This document shows, piece after piece, positions 23,437-34,230 of a stretch of 64,000 bases of DNA. This stretch comes from Alphaproteobacteria bacterium UBA3612 (GTDB taxonomy: Bacteria; Pseudomonadota; Alphaproteobacteria; Sphingomonadales; Sphingomonadaceae). The stretch is taken from the NCBI GenBank assembly GCA_002375465.1, contig DFLT01000014.1:62001-126000 (forward strand), read 5' to 3'. The notes beneath the pieces were generated by a model that worked only from the letters and a program-made list of their open reading frames with translations, searched no databases and was not told the DNA's origin. The first letter of the stretch is position 1; each line of letters starts with the position of its first letter. The translations under genes and the position numbers were made by a program.

Positions 23437-23664
23437 ATGACCGAACAGAATAAAACCGCAGGAACGAAGGCTGACACGCCACCGACGACTCCTTCAAAAA
23501 TGCGCCCCGCGCAGGATGCGGATCATGTTCCAGAAAAGCTGGACGACGATGAAGCGCAATTGGAAGAGGGTCTGGAAGAAACCTATCCAGCGAGCGACGT
23601 GCCATCAGAGACGCAGCCCCAGCCAAAGGACCCGAAAAAGGCACCCCCTTCAACGAATGCCTAG
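23437..23664 (+). CDS. small acidic hypothetical protein
   Basis: A 75-residue hydrophilic protein, very rich in Asp, Glu, Pro and Thr and probably disordered. The segment DDDEAQLEEGLEETYPASDVP resembles, from memory, a short EEGLEETFPASDPP-type motif that is widespread in small alphaproteobacterial and actinobacterial proteins of unknown function. The ATG at 23437 is preceded by AAGGGA at rather long spacing. The stop is only 6 bases from the convergent extensin-type gene. Confidence 0.65.
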   Translation: MTEQNKTAGTKADTPPTTPSKMRPAQDADHVPEKLDDDEAQLEEGLEETYPASDVPSETQPQPKDPKKAPPSTNA

Positions 23665-23670
23665 CTTTGG

Positions 23671-24369
23671 CTAGCGGCAGGTTCCAAAGCCTGTTGCCTC
23701 CAAGTGAAAATGGTCGCGATGAGCGGCATTGTAATCCGGGCCGAGAAGCGTGCCGAAGATATCGCACGCTCCGGTCCGGATTTCTTCCAGGAACGCCCCC
23801 GCGTCCGAGTCTGCCCCCCAGTCCTCGATGAGCGAAATCCGCCGTCCGTCCTCCAGCCTGAATCCGGCAATATCGATTGCCTCGGCCGTTGCGTGTTTCG
23901 ACCAGCGGCCCTCTGCCGCGCCGTACATCCGGCGGCAGCTATAAGTACCAAGATGATCTATCCGCGCAACCGCGCTGCCCAGCGTTCGTTCGGCCGCAGG
24001 CTGCACGACGTTTGTTTCCCAGATGGCGAGCGCAGCGGCCAAGGGACATGCGAGCCGTACCGTTCCGGGGGCATAGCCTGCCGTCATCTGCTCCAGGCTG
24101 ACCGAGTCGACCTGTGCGCAGGTTTCATTCACGCGTTCGTCGTCGCGCGGAACTACGGAGAGTTCGCTTTCCGAAAAGAGCGCCAGGCATCTTGGCTTGT
24201 CGCCCGTAAGTTGCGTGATTTTCGTCTGCGTCGCTGCCCCGACGGGCTGTTCGATGACGAGAGGTGTCCACGGTAGGTCTTCAGGAAATTCGCGTTCCGC
24301 GTAGATCTTTGCCTGCCACACGCCGACGATCAGCAGGGCAAAGAGAAGGAGATGGATGACGGTACGCAT
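23671..24369 (-). CDS. extensin family protein
   Basis: Exported protein of about 232 residues: one N-terminal hydrophobic segment (IHLLLFALLIVGVWQAKIYA) and a C-terminal extensin-like domain. Landmarks are VRLACPLAAALAIWE, YSCRRMYGAAEGRWSKHATAEAIDIAGF and DHFHLEATGFGTCR, i.e. the conserved SxHATAxAIDI and DHFH histidine/aspartate motifs that look like a metallopeptidase-type site, plus conserved cysteines. The ATG at 24369 is preferred over a TTG two codons upstream. The name comes from plant homology; the bacterial function is probably in the cell wall and is inferred. Confidence 0.88.
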   Translation of the reverse strand: MRTVIHLLLFALLIVGVWQAKIYAEREFPEDLPWTPLVIEQPVGAATQTKITQLTGDKPRCLALFSESELSVVPRDDERVNETCAQVDSVSLEQMTAGYAPGTVRLACPLAAALAIWETNVVQPAAERTLGSAVARIDHLGTYSCRRMYGAAEGRWSKHATAEAIDIAGFRLEDGRRISLIEDWGADSDAGAFLEEIRTGACDIFGTLLGPDYNAAHRDHFHLEATGFGTCR

Positions 24370-24445
24370 ACGCAAATCCGCCTCTTAATCGGCTGGCCTG
24401 TCAGGGATAGATGCCGTGGCGAAATAGCTCATCCTTGAACGTTTG

Positions 24446-24485
24446 CTGGCATCTAGCAGGGATTTATAAGGACCTGCCATGCCAG
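24446..24485. other. Hairpin in the gap before the mannose-6-phosphate isomerase gene
   Basis: CTGGCAT (24446-24452) pairs with ATGCCAG (24479-24485), and CAGG (24457-24460) with CCTG (24473-24476), around the loop GATTTATAAGGA. There is no T-tract on either side, so it is not a standard terminator. The rest of the 24370-24558 gap shows nothing I can name. Confidence 0.4.
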
Positions 24486-24558
24486 GAATGACGTCCTCGA
24501 AAATTTAAGCTATCGCGTCGTGGGCGCGTGAAGCGGCCTTTCCACCGGAGATTCAGCA

Positions 24559-25407
24559 ATGTCCGTTACCAAACTAACCACCCACCGTGTGGACAAGGTG
24601 TGGGGCCGCCGTGATTTGCAGCCCTTCTTTCCCGATGTACCGGACAGCGACGAAAAGCTGGGCGAGATATGGTATCAGATGCCGGACGGTTCGGATGCCG
24701 AACTGCTGATCAAATATCTGTTCACCAGCGAAAAGCTGAGTGTGCAGGTGCACCCCGACGACGACGCCGCGCGCGCGGCGGGCCATGCGCGCGGCAAGGA
24801 GGAGGCATGGCTGATCCTCGATGCAAAGCCGAATGCGACGGTGGGAATCGGCACGACGCGGCCATTAACCTCGGAAGAGCTGCGCGCCGCCGCGCTGGAT
24901 GGATCGATAGAGGATTTGATCGACTGGAAGCCTGCCAAGGCCGGCCAGTTCATATATTCGCCTGCCGGCACGGTCCACGCCATCGGCCCCGGCGTGACGC
25001 TGATCGAGGTGCAGCAGAATGTCGATCTGACCTATCGGCTATATGATTATGGTCGACCCCGGGAACTGCATCTGGACGAGGGCGTGGCGGTTGCCGAGGC
25101 GAAACCGTTCAGCATAGAGGACCATTCGCGGCTTGTTTCGCCCGGGCGGACGGTCCTTTGCGAGGGGAAGAAGTTCGTTGTCGAGCGGCTGGTACGTCGC
25201 GGCGATCAAGCTGTCGCGCCGGAGGCGGGGCGACCGGTCTGGCTCACCGTGGTGGCGGGCTCCGTTTCGTCGGATGGGGTCGCGGCCGATGCGGGGGAGG
25301 TTCTGTACCTGACCGGCCCCACGACCATAAATTTGTCGGACGATGGCGACATTCTGGTCTCTTATGAGGGCGAAAGCGTCGCCCCGGGCTTGCTGCCGGA
25401 TAGTTGA
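24559..25407 (+). CDS. class I mannose-6-phosphate isomerase
   Basis: Interconverts mannose-6-phosphate and fructose-6-phosphate to feed GDP-mannose and exopolysaccharide synthesis. The 282-residue cupin enzyme has GEIWYQMP, the zinc-binding LSVQVHPDD segment near 60-68, GKEEAWLILDAKP, YSPAGTVHAIGPGVTLIEVQQ near 134-154 and the DLTYRLYDYGR motif near 158-168. It is the short form without the ManC nucleotidyltransferase domain. It stands alone on the plus strand, converging on the VWA gene. Confidence 0.93.
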   Translation: MSVTKLTTHRVDKVWGRRDLQPFFPDVPDSDEKLGEIWYQMPDGSDAELLIKYLFTSEKLSVQVHPDDDAARAAGHARGKEEAWLILDAKPNATVGIGTTRPLTSEELRAAALDGSIEDLIDWKPAKAGQFIYSPAGTVHAIGPGVTLIEVQQNVDLTYRLYDYGRPRELHLDEGVAVAEAKPFSIEDHSRLVSPGRTVLCEGKKFVVERLVRRGDQAVAPEAGRPVWLTVVAGSVSSDGVAADAGEVLYLTGPTTINLSDDGDILVSYEGESVAPGLLPDS

Positions 25408-25435
25408 TCGGTCTCGCAGCAGATGATCCGATCAC

Positions 25436-26611
25436 TTAGTGCGACCGGGTCAGGGTCCTCATCGCCTCCTCGATGCCGCCGAGGGTCAGCGGGTACATGC
25501 GGTTTTCCATCAGTGTCTTAATCATCTGCACCGATTGGCCATATTGCCAGTGCTTTTCCGGGATCGGATTTAACCAGACCGCGCTGTGATAGACGTCGGT
25601 CATCCGGCGCAGCCAGACTTCGCCCGGCTCCTCGTTCCAATGTTCGACGCTGCCGCCGGGATAGCTGACTTCATAGGGGCTCATGGAGGCATCGCCGACG
25701 AAGATCAGCTTATAGTCGTGCGGGTATTTGTGCAGAATGTCGAAGGTGGGGATACGCTCCGACCAGCGGCGCTTATTGTCCTTCCACACCGCCTCGTAGG
25801 GCATGTTGTGGAAATAGAAATATTCCATGTTCTTGAATTCTGAAGACGCGGCGCTGAACAATTCTTCGCAGGTACGAATGTGCCCATCCATTGATCCGCC
25901 AATATCAAAGAAGATCAGCACTTTTACGGCGTTGCGCCGCTCGGGGCGCATCACAATGTCCAAGTAGCCCTTGTTCGCGGTGCCGCGGATGGTCGAATCC
26001 AGATCGAGTTCCTCCTGCGCGCCATCGCGCGCGAACTTCCTCAATCGGCGCAGCGCGACCTTGATGTTGCGCGTACCGATTTCGACATCGTCGTTCAGGT
26101 CCTTGAAGGCGCGCTTCTCCCACACCTTGATTGCGCGGCCTTGGCCGCCCTTGCCACCGATACGAACGCCGGCAGGATTATAACCGGAATTGCCGAAGGG
26201 CGATTTGCCCCCCGTTCCGATCCACTTATTGCCCCCCTCGTGGCGCCCCTCCTGCTCATCGAGGCGCTTCTTCAACTCCTCCATGATCTCGTCGAAGCCC
26301 TTTTCCTCAATGGCCTTCATCTCTTCTTCCGAGAAAACTGCCTCCGCGAGTTGCTTCAACCATTCGTCCGGAACTTCGGCGGTTTCCTGATCGAAACTCG
26401 TCTCCAGTCCATTGAACACCTTGCCAAAGACCTGGTCGAAACGATCCAGCATCGCCTCGTCCTTCACGTAGGTGGAACGGGACAGATAATAGAACTCCTC
26501 CACGCGCTTGCCGATCACGTCGGACTTCAGCGCCTCCAACAGCGTCAGATGCTCCTTTAGAGATACGGGAATCCGCGCCGCCCGCAGCTCAGTAAAGAAA
26601 TTCAGGAACAT
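25436..26611 (-). CDS. VWA domain (CoxE-type) protein
   Basis: A 391-residue cytosolic protein: an N-terminal helical region (LTLLEALKSDVIGKRVEEFY), a charged Glu/Lys-rich middle, and a C-terminal von Willebrand A domain starting at FFDIGGSMDGHIR, where the usual DxSGS metal site reads DIGGS, so one serine is replaced by glycine. It lies 51 bases downstream of a MoxR ATPase on the same strand. MoxR-VWA pairs act as chaperones that insert metals or assemble complexes; the client here is unknown. Confidence 0.9.
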   Translation of the reverse strand: MFLNFFTELRAARIPVSLKEHLTLLEALKSDVIGKRVEEFYYLSRSTYVKDEAMLDRFDQVFGKVFNGLETSFDQETAEVPDEWLKQLAEAVFSEEEMKAIEEKGFDEIMEELKKRLDEQEGRHEGGNKWIGTGGKSPFGNSGYNPAGVRIGGKGGQGRAIKVWEKRAFKDLNDDVEIGTRNIKVALRRLRKFARDGAQEELDLDSTIRGTANKGYLDIVMRPERRNAVKVLIFFDIGGSMDGHIRTCEELFSAASSEFKNMEYFYFHNMPYEAVWKDNKRRWSERIPTFDILHKYPHDYKLIFVGDASMSPYEVSYPGGSVEHWNEEPGEVWLRRMTDVYHSAVWLNPIPEKHWQYGQSVQMIKTLMENRMYPLTLGGIEEAMRTLTRSH

Positions 26612-26662
26612 CTGTCTCGGTCCAGTGCCAAAGTAGCTTGCATCGCTTTTCCTATGAAACCG

Positions 26663-27511
26663 CTATTGCCGCCCTTCGCGCCGGTTGATGAAGGCGAGCT
26701 TTTCGAACAGCATCACGTCCTGCTCGTTTTTAAGGAGCGCGCCATGTAGCGGCGGGATCAGCTTCTTGGGATCGCGCGATTTCAAAACCTCCAGCGGCAG
26801 GTCTTCGTGCATCAGGAGTTTCAGCCAGTCGAGAAGTTCGCTGGTCGAGGGCTTTTTCTTCAGGCCGGGCACTTCGCGCATATCGAAAAAGATCGACAGC
26901 GCCTCTTTCACCAATTCCTTCTGGATGTCGGGGAAGTGTACGTCGATGATTTCCTGCATCGTCTCGGCGTCAGGAAACTGGATATAATGGAAGAAGCAGC
27001 GGCGCAGAAATGCGTCCGGCAATTCCTTCTCATTGTTCGACGTGATGATGATGATCGGGCGTTCCTTCGCCCGGACTGTTTCGCCGGTTTCGTAAACGAA
27101 GAACTCCATGCGATCGAGTTCCTGGAGCAGGTCGTTCGGAAACTCGATGTCCGCCTTGTCGATCTCGTCCACCAGCAAAATCGGCGTCTGCTCGGCGGTG
27201 AAGGCTTCCCACAATTTGCCGCGTTTTATGTAGTTGGAAATGTCGTGAACGCGCTCGTCGCCCAACTGGCTGTCGCGCAGCCGGGAAACGGCGTCATATT
27301 CGTAGAGGCCCTGCTGCGCCTTCGTCGTTGATTTGATGTGCCATTCGATCAGCGGCGCGCCCATTGCCTTTGCCACCTCGGTCGCCAGCACGGTCTTGCC
27401 GGTGCCGGGTTCGCCCTTGATCAGAAGGGGTCGCCGAAGCGTCGCGGCGGCATTGACGGCAACTTTCAAATCTTCGGTGGCAACATAATCCCGCGTGCCG
27501 TCGAAACGCAT
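26663..27511 (-). CDS. MoxR family AAA+ ATPase
   Basis: A 282-residue ATPase with Walker A GEPGTGKT at 33-40, Walker B ILLVDEIDKAD near 111-121 with the catalytic glutamate, sensor ITSNNEKELPDAFLRRCFF near 155-173, and a C-terminal lid domain. This is the size and motif set of MoxR proteins that work with VWA partners, and such a partner gene lies directly downstream. The pair probably forms one transcription unit. Confidence 0.94.
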   Translation of the reverse strand: MRFDGTRDYVATEDLKVAVNAAATLRRPLLIKGEPGTGKTVLATEVAKAMGAPLIEWHIKSTTKAQQGLYEYDAVSRLRDSQLGDERVHDISNYIKRGKLWEAFTAEQTPILLVDEIDKADIEFPNDLLQELDRMEFFVYETGETVRAKERPIIIITSNNEKELPDAFLRRCFFHYIQFPDAETMQEIIDVHFPDIQKELVKEALSIFFDMREVPGLKKKPSTSELLDWLKLLMHEDLPLEVLKSRDPKKLIPPLHGALLKNEQDVMLFEKLAFINRREGRQ

Positions 27512-27618
27512 CCTGAATCATCCTTATCGAGGGAGAGTGGGGACACGCTAAGGCCCGCTGGACCCAGGGGCAACCAGTCGCTTTTACCGGGATGAGCGCC
27601 TTATCGCCTTGCGGGGGT

Positions 27619-28314
27619 TTAGCGGGCGCCGAGGTGGCGGGCCTTCGCCCGCGCTGCGATCATTTCGAATAGCTGCGCGTGGAACAGCGAAAATTGCTGA
27701 GCGCCGAAGGCAATTGCCCGGGCACCGGAGCGATCCTGATAAAGCGGGTCGGCCGAGGCTGTGCATTCCGTAAGGGCGTCGGCTGGCCATGCGCCGGGCC
27801 TGGCGGGCCAACGCGCCGCGAAGGCAAGCCTGCCGGCGTCATTCAGTGTTGAGCGAAGCCCGGGCCAATCGCAAAGGAAAGCAAGAACGGCGCCGACCGC
27901 GCATCCTTCTCGACTGGAACGTGCCAGTGTGAGCATGGCCTCGCGCAGACCGCGTACCACCGTCTCCGCCTCCGTCAGGCCTCGACGATCCCTGCGGGGG
28001 CCGCTTTCGAGGCACAGGGAGGTGAGCCATTGCCTGTCGTCCTGAAACGCGGCGATGGCAGGCTGTAGCGGCAGCCGGAATGCCGGAACCTCTTTCGCCA
28101 CAAGGTCCATCAGGCCTGGCAGTTCACCATGTATGATGGTCAGGAAGTGCGCGACGTCGGCGACCAGCGCATCCGGTTCGCTATTATCGCCCTCGACGGC
28201 AGAAATCAGCGGCGCGCGTGCCGTGGTCAGTGATGCCTGCACGATGCCGAGCAGGTCACGCACGTCGGCGGCTTCGATTGGCCGTAGGGCAGAAGGTGCG
28301 GGTGCGAGCATCAT
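27619..28314 (-). CDS. hypothetical protein
   Basis: A protein of about 231 residues that I do not recognise. It appears mainly alpha-helical and soluble, with motifs ADVRDLLGIVQASLTTARAP near the start, AEVIRGLRE-like TVVRGLREAMLTLAR in the middle and FGAQQFSLFHAQLFEMIAAR near the C-terminus. There is no signal peptide, membrane segment or obvious catalytic motif. Two adjacent ATGs (28314 and 28311) are the likely starts. It is divergent from the M28 peptidase gene and lies upstream of the MoxR-VWA pair on the same strand. Confidence 0.65.
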   Translation of the reverse strand: MMLAPAPSALRPIEAADVRDLLGIVQASLTTARAPLISAVEGDNSEPDALVADVAHFLTIIHGELPGLMDLVAKEVPAFRLPLQPAIAAFQDDRQWLTSLCLESGPRRDRRGLTEAETVVRGLREAMLTLARSSREGCAVGAVLAFLCDWPGLRSTLNDAGRLAFAARWPARPGAWPADALTECTASADPLYQDRSGARAIAFGAQQFSLFHAQLFEMIAARAKARHLGAR

Positions 28315-28468
28315 GTTCCTCACGAGGGTCGTGGGGGGAATATACGCCGTGCCGCCTTACGAACCGTTAAGAGACTTCTGGCGCGGCTGGCTGAGTTGTC
28401 TTTACGGCGCCTTCCGCGCAAGATCCCGTGTGAGAGCCGATATCAGTGGCGACATTGGGGGGTGTAGA

Positions 28469-30199
28469 ATGGCGGCCTGGTTGAAATTGCTGCTGATATT
28501 GGCCGCTGCGGTCGCTCTTGCGATCATCGGAACGACGCCGCCATCGCCAGTGGCGGCGGATGCACCCGCGAACGATTTTTCGGCCGAGCGGGCGATGAAT
28601 GATGTGCGCCAGATAGCGAGGGCGCCTCACCCCAGCGGCAGCGCTGAAAACGATAGGGTGCGCGCGTATCTTGTCGGCAGACTGGGCGATCTGGGCCTGA
28701 CCGTAACGACTCCCCGGATCACGCTCGACGACGATGCTGTTGCGGGCCTTGAAGCCTGGCTTGGCAAGGGGCGCGCACCTGCGGAGGCAGTAAATGTCCT
28801 GGGCGTCTTAGCAGGTCGGGATCGCAGCCTGCCTGCGGTGGCATTGATGGCGCATTATGACAGCGTGCCGGGCTCACCGGGTGCGTCAGACGATGCAACA
28901 GGTGTTGCCGCCATTCTGGAGATCCTGCGCGCGGTAAACGCAAGCGGTACCCCACAGAGAGACATAATCGTGCTGCTGACCGATGCCGAAGAGGCCGGCC
29001 TGATTGGGGCACGGGGCTTTTTCCGAGACCATCCATTGAGTGCGCGCATTGGTGCCATCGTCAACATGGAGGCGCGCGGTGGCGGCGGTCGTGTCTCGCT
29101 TTTCGAGACTTCCCAGGCAAATGGGGCCACGGTGGAACGCTTCGCCGATGCCGTGAAGCGCCCAGCGGGGACGTCGCTAAGCGTGTTCATCTATCGTGTT
29201 CTGCCGAACAATACCGATCTCACTCCGGCCCTTCAGAAGGATTATGCGGCCTATAATCTGGCATTTATCGGTCGGCCCGGCCTTTATCATTCACCCTTCG
29301 CGACCCCCGACCGGCTGGACCGGGGTTCTCTGCAGGACATGGGTGATCAGACACTAGATTTGGTCCGCTCGCTGAGCGGCGGCGAGCCGCTGCCCGCTCC
29401 GATGCCCGACGTAGTTTTCTTCGACGTGTTCGGACTCTTCATGGTGACGTACGCGCCGGTATTCGGGTGGATCATGCTGGCCATCGGCATAGGCTGCTAT
29501 GCGGGGATCGCGGCGGGGGGAGCTTCGGTACGGGATCTGCTGCGCGGGCTGAGCGCTGGCATCGCGCTGCCGCTTCTGGCCGCCGCGGCACTATATGGCG
29601 CGAACCTGCTGTCCGGCGCCGGTGGGGCGACCAATTACTATGACCGGTTGGCCGCGATACCACGGCTGGAGGTGCAGGCGTTGCTGATCTGCAGCGCCTG
29701 CTTTCTGGTAATTACGGGCACTTGCTTTGGGCGGCGGCAGATAGCGGCGGCGGTGTGCGTCGGGGCGGCCGTGCCGCTGATGCTGGTCACGTTGCTTGCC
29801 AAGATATTGGCGCCAACCGCAGCATACCCGCTGGTCCTGACCGTGCTGCTCACCGGTATCGGTATGGTGGGTACCTTCTTGTTTGGCGGCAAAGCGGGGC
29901 GGGCCGCAGCCTCGGTCGCAGCAATTCTTGTGACAGGATATATGTTTATGTTCGGCCATCAGCTTTTCCAGGCTGTGGGACAAGACCATCCCTATGTGGC
30001 AGCACTGCCGCTGTTCGCCGCAGCCGTCAGCCTGTGGCCTGCCATCGCCGGACAATCCTTGTCCCGCAGACTGACGTTCCCGATCGCAGCAATGCTATTT
30101 CTCGTCGCGCTGGCCATCGCGTTATGGGTGCGGCTTGATCCTGTCGCTGCCTCAGCAGCGGTCTATAGCCTGGAGGGGTACGTTCCCGGCGCGGACTGA
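28469..30199 (+). CDS. membrane M28 family zinc aminopeptidase
   Basis: A 576-residue protein: an N-terminal membrane anchor (LLLILAAAVALAII), an extracytoplasmic M28 peptidase domain (about 30-310), and a C-terminal half with several membrane segments. The zinc ligands are visible in MAHYDSVPGSPGASDDATG (His, Asp), TDAEEAGLIGARGF (Glu pair), NMEARG and the final YHSPFATPDRLD histidine. The domain order resembles the endoplasmic reticulum Fxna/ERMP1 type. The ATG at 28469, after a GGGGGG tract, is chosen because the upstream extension lies over the promoter region of the divergent gene. Confidence 0.9.
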   Translation: MAAWLKLLLILAAAVALAIIGTTPPSPVAADAPANDFSAERAMNDVRQIARAPHPSGSAENDRVRAYLVGRLGDLGLTVTTPRITLDDDAVAGLEAWLGKGRAPAEAVNVLGVLAGRDRSLPAVALMAHYDSVPGSPGASDDATGVAAILEILRAVNASGTPQRDIIVLLTDAEEAGLIGARGFFRDHPLSARIGAIVNMEARGGGGRVSLFETSQANGATVERFADAVKRPAGTSLSVFIYRVLPNNTDLTPALQKDYAAYNLAFIGRPGLYHSPFATPDRLDRGSLQDMGDQTLDLVRSLSGGEPLPAPMPDVVFFDVFGLFMVTYAPVFGWIMLAIGIGCYAGIAAGGASVRDLLRGLSAGIALPLLAAAALYGANLLSGAGGATNYYDRLAAIPRLEVQALLICSACFLVITGTCFGRRQIAAAVCVGAAVPLMLVTLLAKILAPTAAYPLVLTVLLTGIGMVGTFLFGGKAGRAAASVAAILVTGYMFMFGHQLFQAVGQDHPYVAALPLFAAAVSLWPAIAGQSLSRRLTFPIAAMLFLVALAIALWVRLDPVAASAAVYSLEGYVPGAD

Positions 30200-30219
30200 G
30201 CTTGATCGGAGGGGCGGTG

Positions 30220-30250
30220 GGGCAGGGGCCGCCCAAGCGGACCCCTGCCC
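30220..30250. terminator. Strong hairpin between convergent M28 peptidase and rpoD genes
   Basis: GGGCAGGGG (30220-30228) pairs with CCCCTGCCC (30242-30250), and inside it CCGC pairs with GCGG around CCAA, about 13 GC-rich pairs with one bulge. There is no U-tract on either side, so it may slow polymerase or protect the 3' ends rather than act as a classical terminator. Confidence 0.45.
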
Positions 30251-30260
30251 ATGACCGGAT

Positions 30261-32276
<2,016 letters not shown>

Positions 32277-32306
32277 ATGTTCTCGATCCAAAACCGTCTT
32301 GAGAAA

Positions 32307-34178
32307 TCAATTCTGTGATGCCGCCTCAACTGCTGCTGCAGCCTCCTCGGCCTCGATACGCCTGCCCAGCGCGAGTGCCCTTAGTTCGTCCTCGATCCGC
32401 AGCTTCTCATAGGTGAGCGCGCTGCGGCGGTCGAATTCTTCTTGAGAAAGCGTGTCATAGCGCGCGCGCAGATCCGCTTCCTCAAGCTCAATGTGAGCCA
32501 GCGCCATAAGATGGCCGGCGACACAAGCCAAGTCTTCTGCCGCACGGGCACTGGGCGTCCGGGATCGCGTGAATGAAAAGTCCAACCGGTTCGATACCGT
32601 GACCTGTTCCGCGAGGTGACCGAGCCCTCTGGATGTCAAGTCGGTAGCCAGCTGCGATTTGTCAAGCGCCGGATTGCCTGAAACAGCACGAAAAATGGCT
32701 GCGCGAAGGCGCGCATGTTCGGGATCGGCGATGTGCAGCTGTGCCACCGCCTCTCCACAAGTGTCGACAAGCTGCGGAAAGGTAAGCAGGCCAACCAGGA
32801 TTGCGTTGATCTCGCGCTGGTGGGGGGAACGTTCGGCCGATTGCCTGACACCCGCGGAGGCGCCGACCTGCGTACGTGCCCATGGCGCGCGTTTCGCATC
32901 GGGCCGGAAACCGCTTCGCGCCACGAAAAGAGCGTCGAATCTCGTTTTGAATTCGCTGCGATACAGCTGTTGAACGCTGCCATCCTGGATCGCCGAAGCA
33001 TGTTCACCAAGTTGCTGGCGAACGGCCGCGCGGCGCTCTGGCGTGGTCAGATCCACCCCCTCGGTTTCCATTTGCCACAGATGATCGATCAGCGTGGCCG
33101 CCCCGTCGATCAAGGTCTCAAAGGCTCTCAAACCCTCCGCGCGCACCAGATCGTCCGGGTCCTTTCCTTGCGGCAGCAGGGCGAAGCGAAGCGACCTGCC
33201 CGGCTCCAGCAGCGGCAATGCCCTCAGCGCTGCGCGATGCGATGCCCGAACGCCCGCTGCATCGCCATCAAAGCAAAGCACGGGTTCCGGCACCGTGCGC
33301 CAGGCCAGCTGCATCTGCGCCTCTGTCATGGCGGTGCCCATGGGGGCCACCGCCTCTGGAAGGCCCGCCTGTGCCAGCGCGATGACGTCCATATATCCCT
33401 CGACGATGACAAGCCGACCGGATTTCCGCGCGGGCGGAGCAGCGCGGTTGAGATTGTAAAGAAGGCGGCCCTTGTCGAACAAAGGTCCGTCGGGGGAGTT
33501 GAGATATTTCGGCTCCCCCTGACCCAGAATGCGCCCCCCGAAACCAACGGTTCGGCCGCGCATGTCATGGATCGGAAACATCAGCCGGCCGCGAAACCGG
33601 TCATACGGGTCGCGTGCGGTGTCGTCCGGCTGAACCAAAAGGCCCGCCGCCGACAGCTTTTCAACGGGCGCGTCGATTGCATTGGCAAGAGCGCCGCGAC
33701 TGTCCGGTGCGAAACCTAGTCCGAAGGTCGAGACGGTTTCGGGGGTCAGTGCGCGCCGCTCGACATAGGCGCGGGCATCCTTTCCCTCGATCGAACCGAG
33801 TTTTTTTCGAAACCAGTCCTCCGCCATGGCGGCGACATCGTGAAGCCCTTTGGCGGCCTTTGCCCGCTCCCGCTGTTCCGGGCTTTCTTCTGGCAGGTCG
33901 AGTCCTGCCATGCCGGCCAGCTCCTCCACAGCTCCGCGGAAATCTTGCCCCCCTTGTTCCATCAGGAATTCGATGACGTCCCCATGGGCGCCGCAGCCAA
34001 AGCAATGATAGAATGCCTTGTCGTCGTTCACATAGAAACTGGGCGTGTTTTCATTATGAAACGGGCAACATGCTTTCATTTCCCGGCCAGCGCGGATCAG
34101 CTTGACGCGCCGCCCGACCACCTCACTAAGGGGTACGCGGGCGCGAAGCTGCTCCAGAAAGGCGGGCGGTATCGTCAC
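32307..34178 (-). CDS. dnaG: DNA primase
   Basis: Makes RNA primers for replication. The 623-residue protein begins with the CHC2 zinc finger (CPFHNENTPSFYVND near 38-52, HCFGCGAHGD near 59-68), followed by the TOPRIM catalytic core (VIVEGYMDVIALAQAGL with the catalytic glutamate, CFDGDAAGVRAS with the DxD pair) and a helical C-terminal DnaB-interacting region. The start is a GTG. Together with rpoD just downstream it forms the replication/transcription half of the classical macromolecular-synthesis unit, without rpsU. Confidence 0.97.
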   Translation of the reverse strand: MTIPPAFLEQLRARVPLSEVVGRRVKLIRAGREMKACCPFHNENTPSFYVNDDKAFYHCFGCGAHGDVIEFLMEQGGQDFRGAVEELAGMAGLDLPEESPEQRERAKAAKGLHDVAAMAEDWFRKKLGSIEGKDARAYVERRALTPETVSTFGLGFAPDSRGALANAIDAPVEKLSAAGLLVQPDDTARDPYDRFRGRLMFPIHDMRGRTVGFGGRILGQGEPKYLNSPDGPLFDKGRLLYNLNRAAPPARKSGRLVIVEGYMDVIALAQAGLPEAVAPMGTAMTEAQMQLAWRTVPEPVLCFDGDAAGVRASHRAALRALPLLEPGRSLRFALLPQGKDPDDLVRAEGLRAFETLIDGAATLIDHLWQMETEGVDLTTPERRAAVRQQLGEHASAIQDGSVQQLYRSEFKTRFDALFVARSGFRPDAKRAPWARTQVGASAGVRQSAERSPHQREINAILVGLLTFPQLVDTCGEAVAQLHIADPEHARLRAAIFRAVSGNPALDKSQLATDLTSRGLGHLAEQVTVSNRLDFSFTRSRTPSARAAEDLACVAGHLMALAHIELEEADLRARYDTLSQEEFDRRSALTYEKLRIEDELRALALGRRIEAEEAAAAVEAASQN

Positions 34179-34230
34179 GACAGTGCCGCAACGAGTGGCG
34201 CCGCTGCGACCTTATCCTGACGTGCCGTCG

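Noticed and set aside
28055..28468. Upstream extension of the M28 peptidase frame
   Set aside because: It runs across the start region of the divergent gene and lacks a signal or conservation pattern; the membrane anchor begins at the ATG at 28469.
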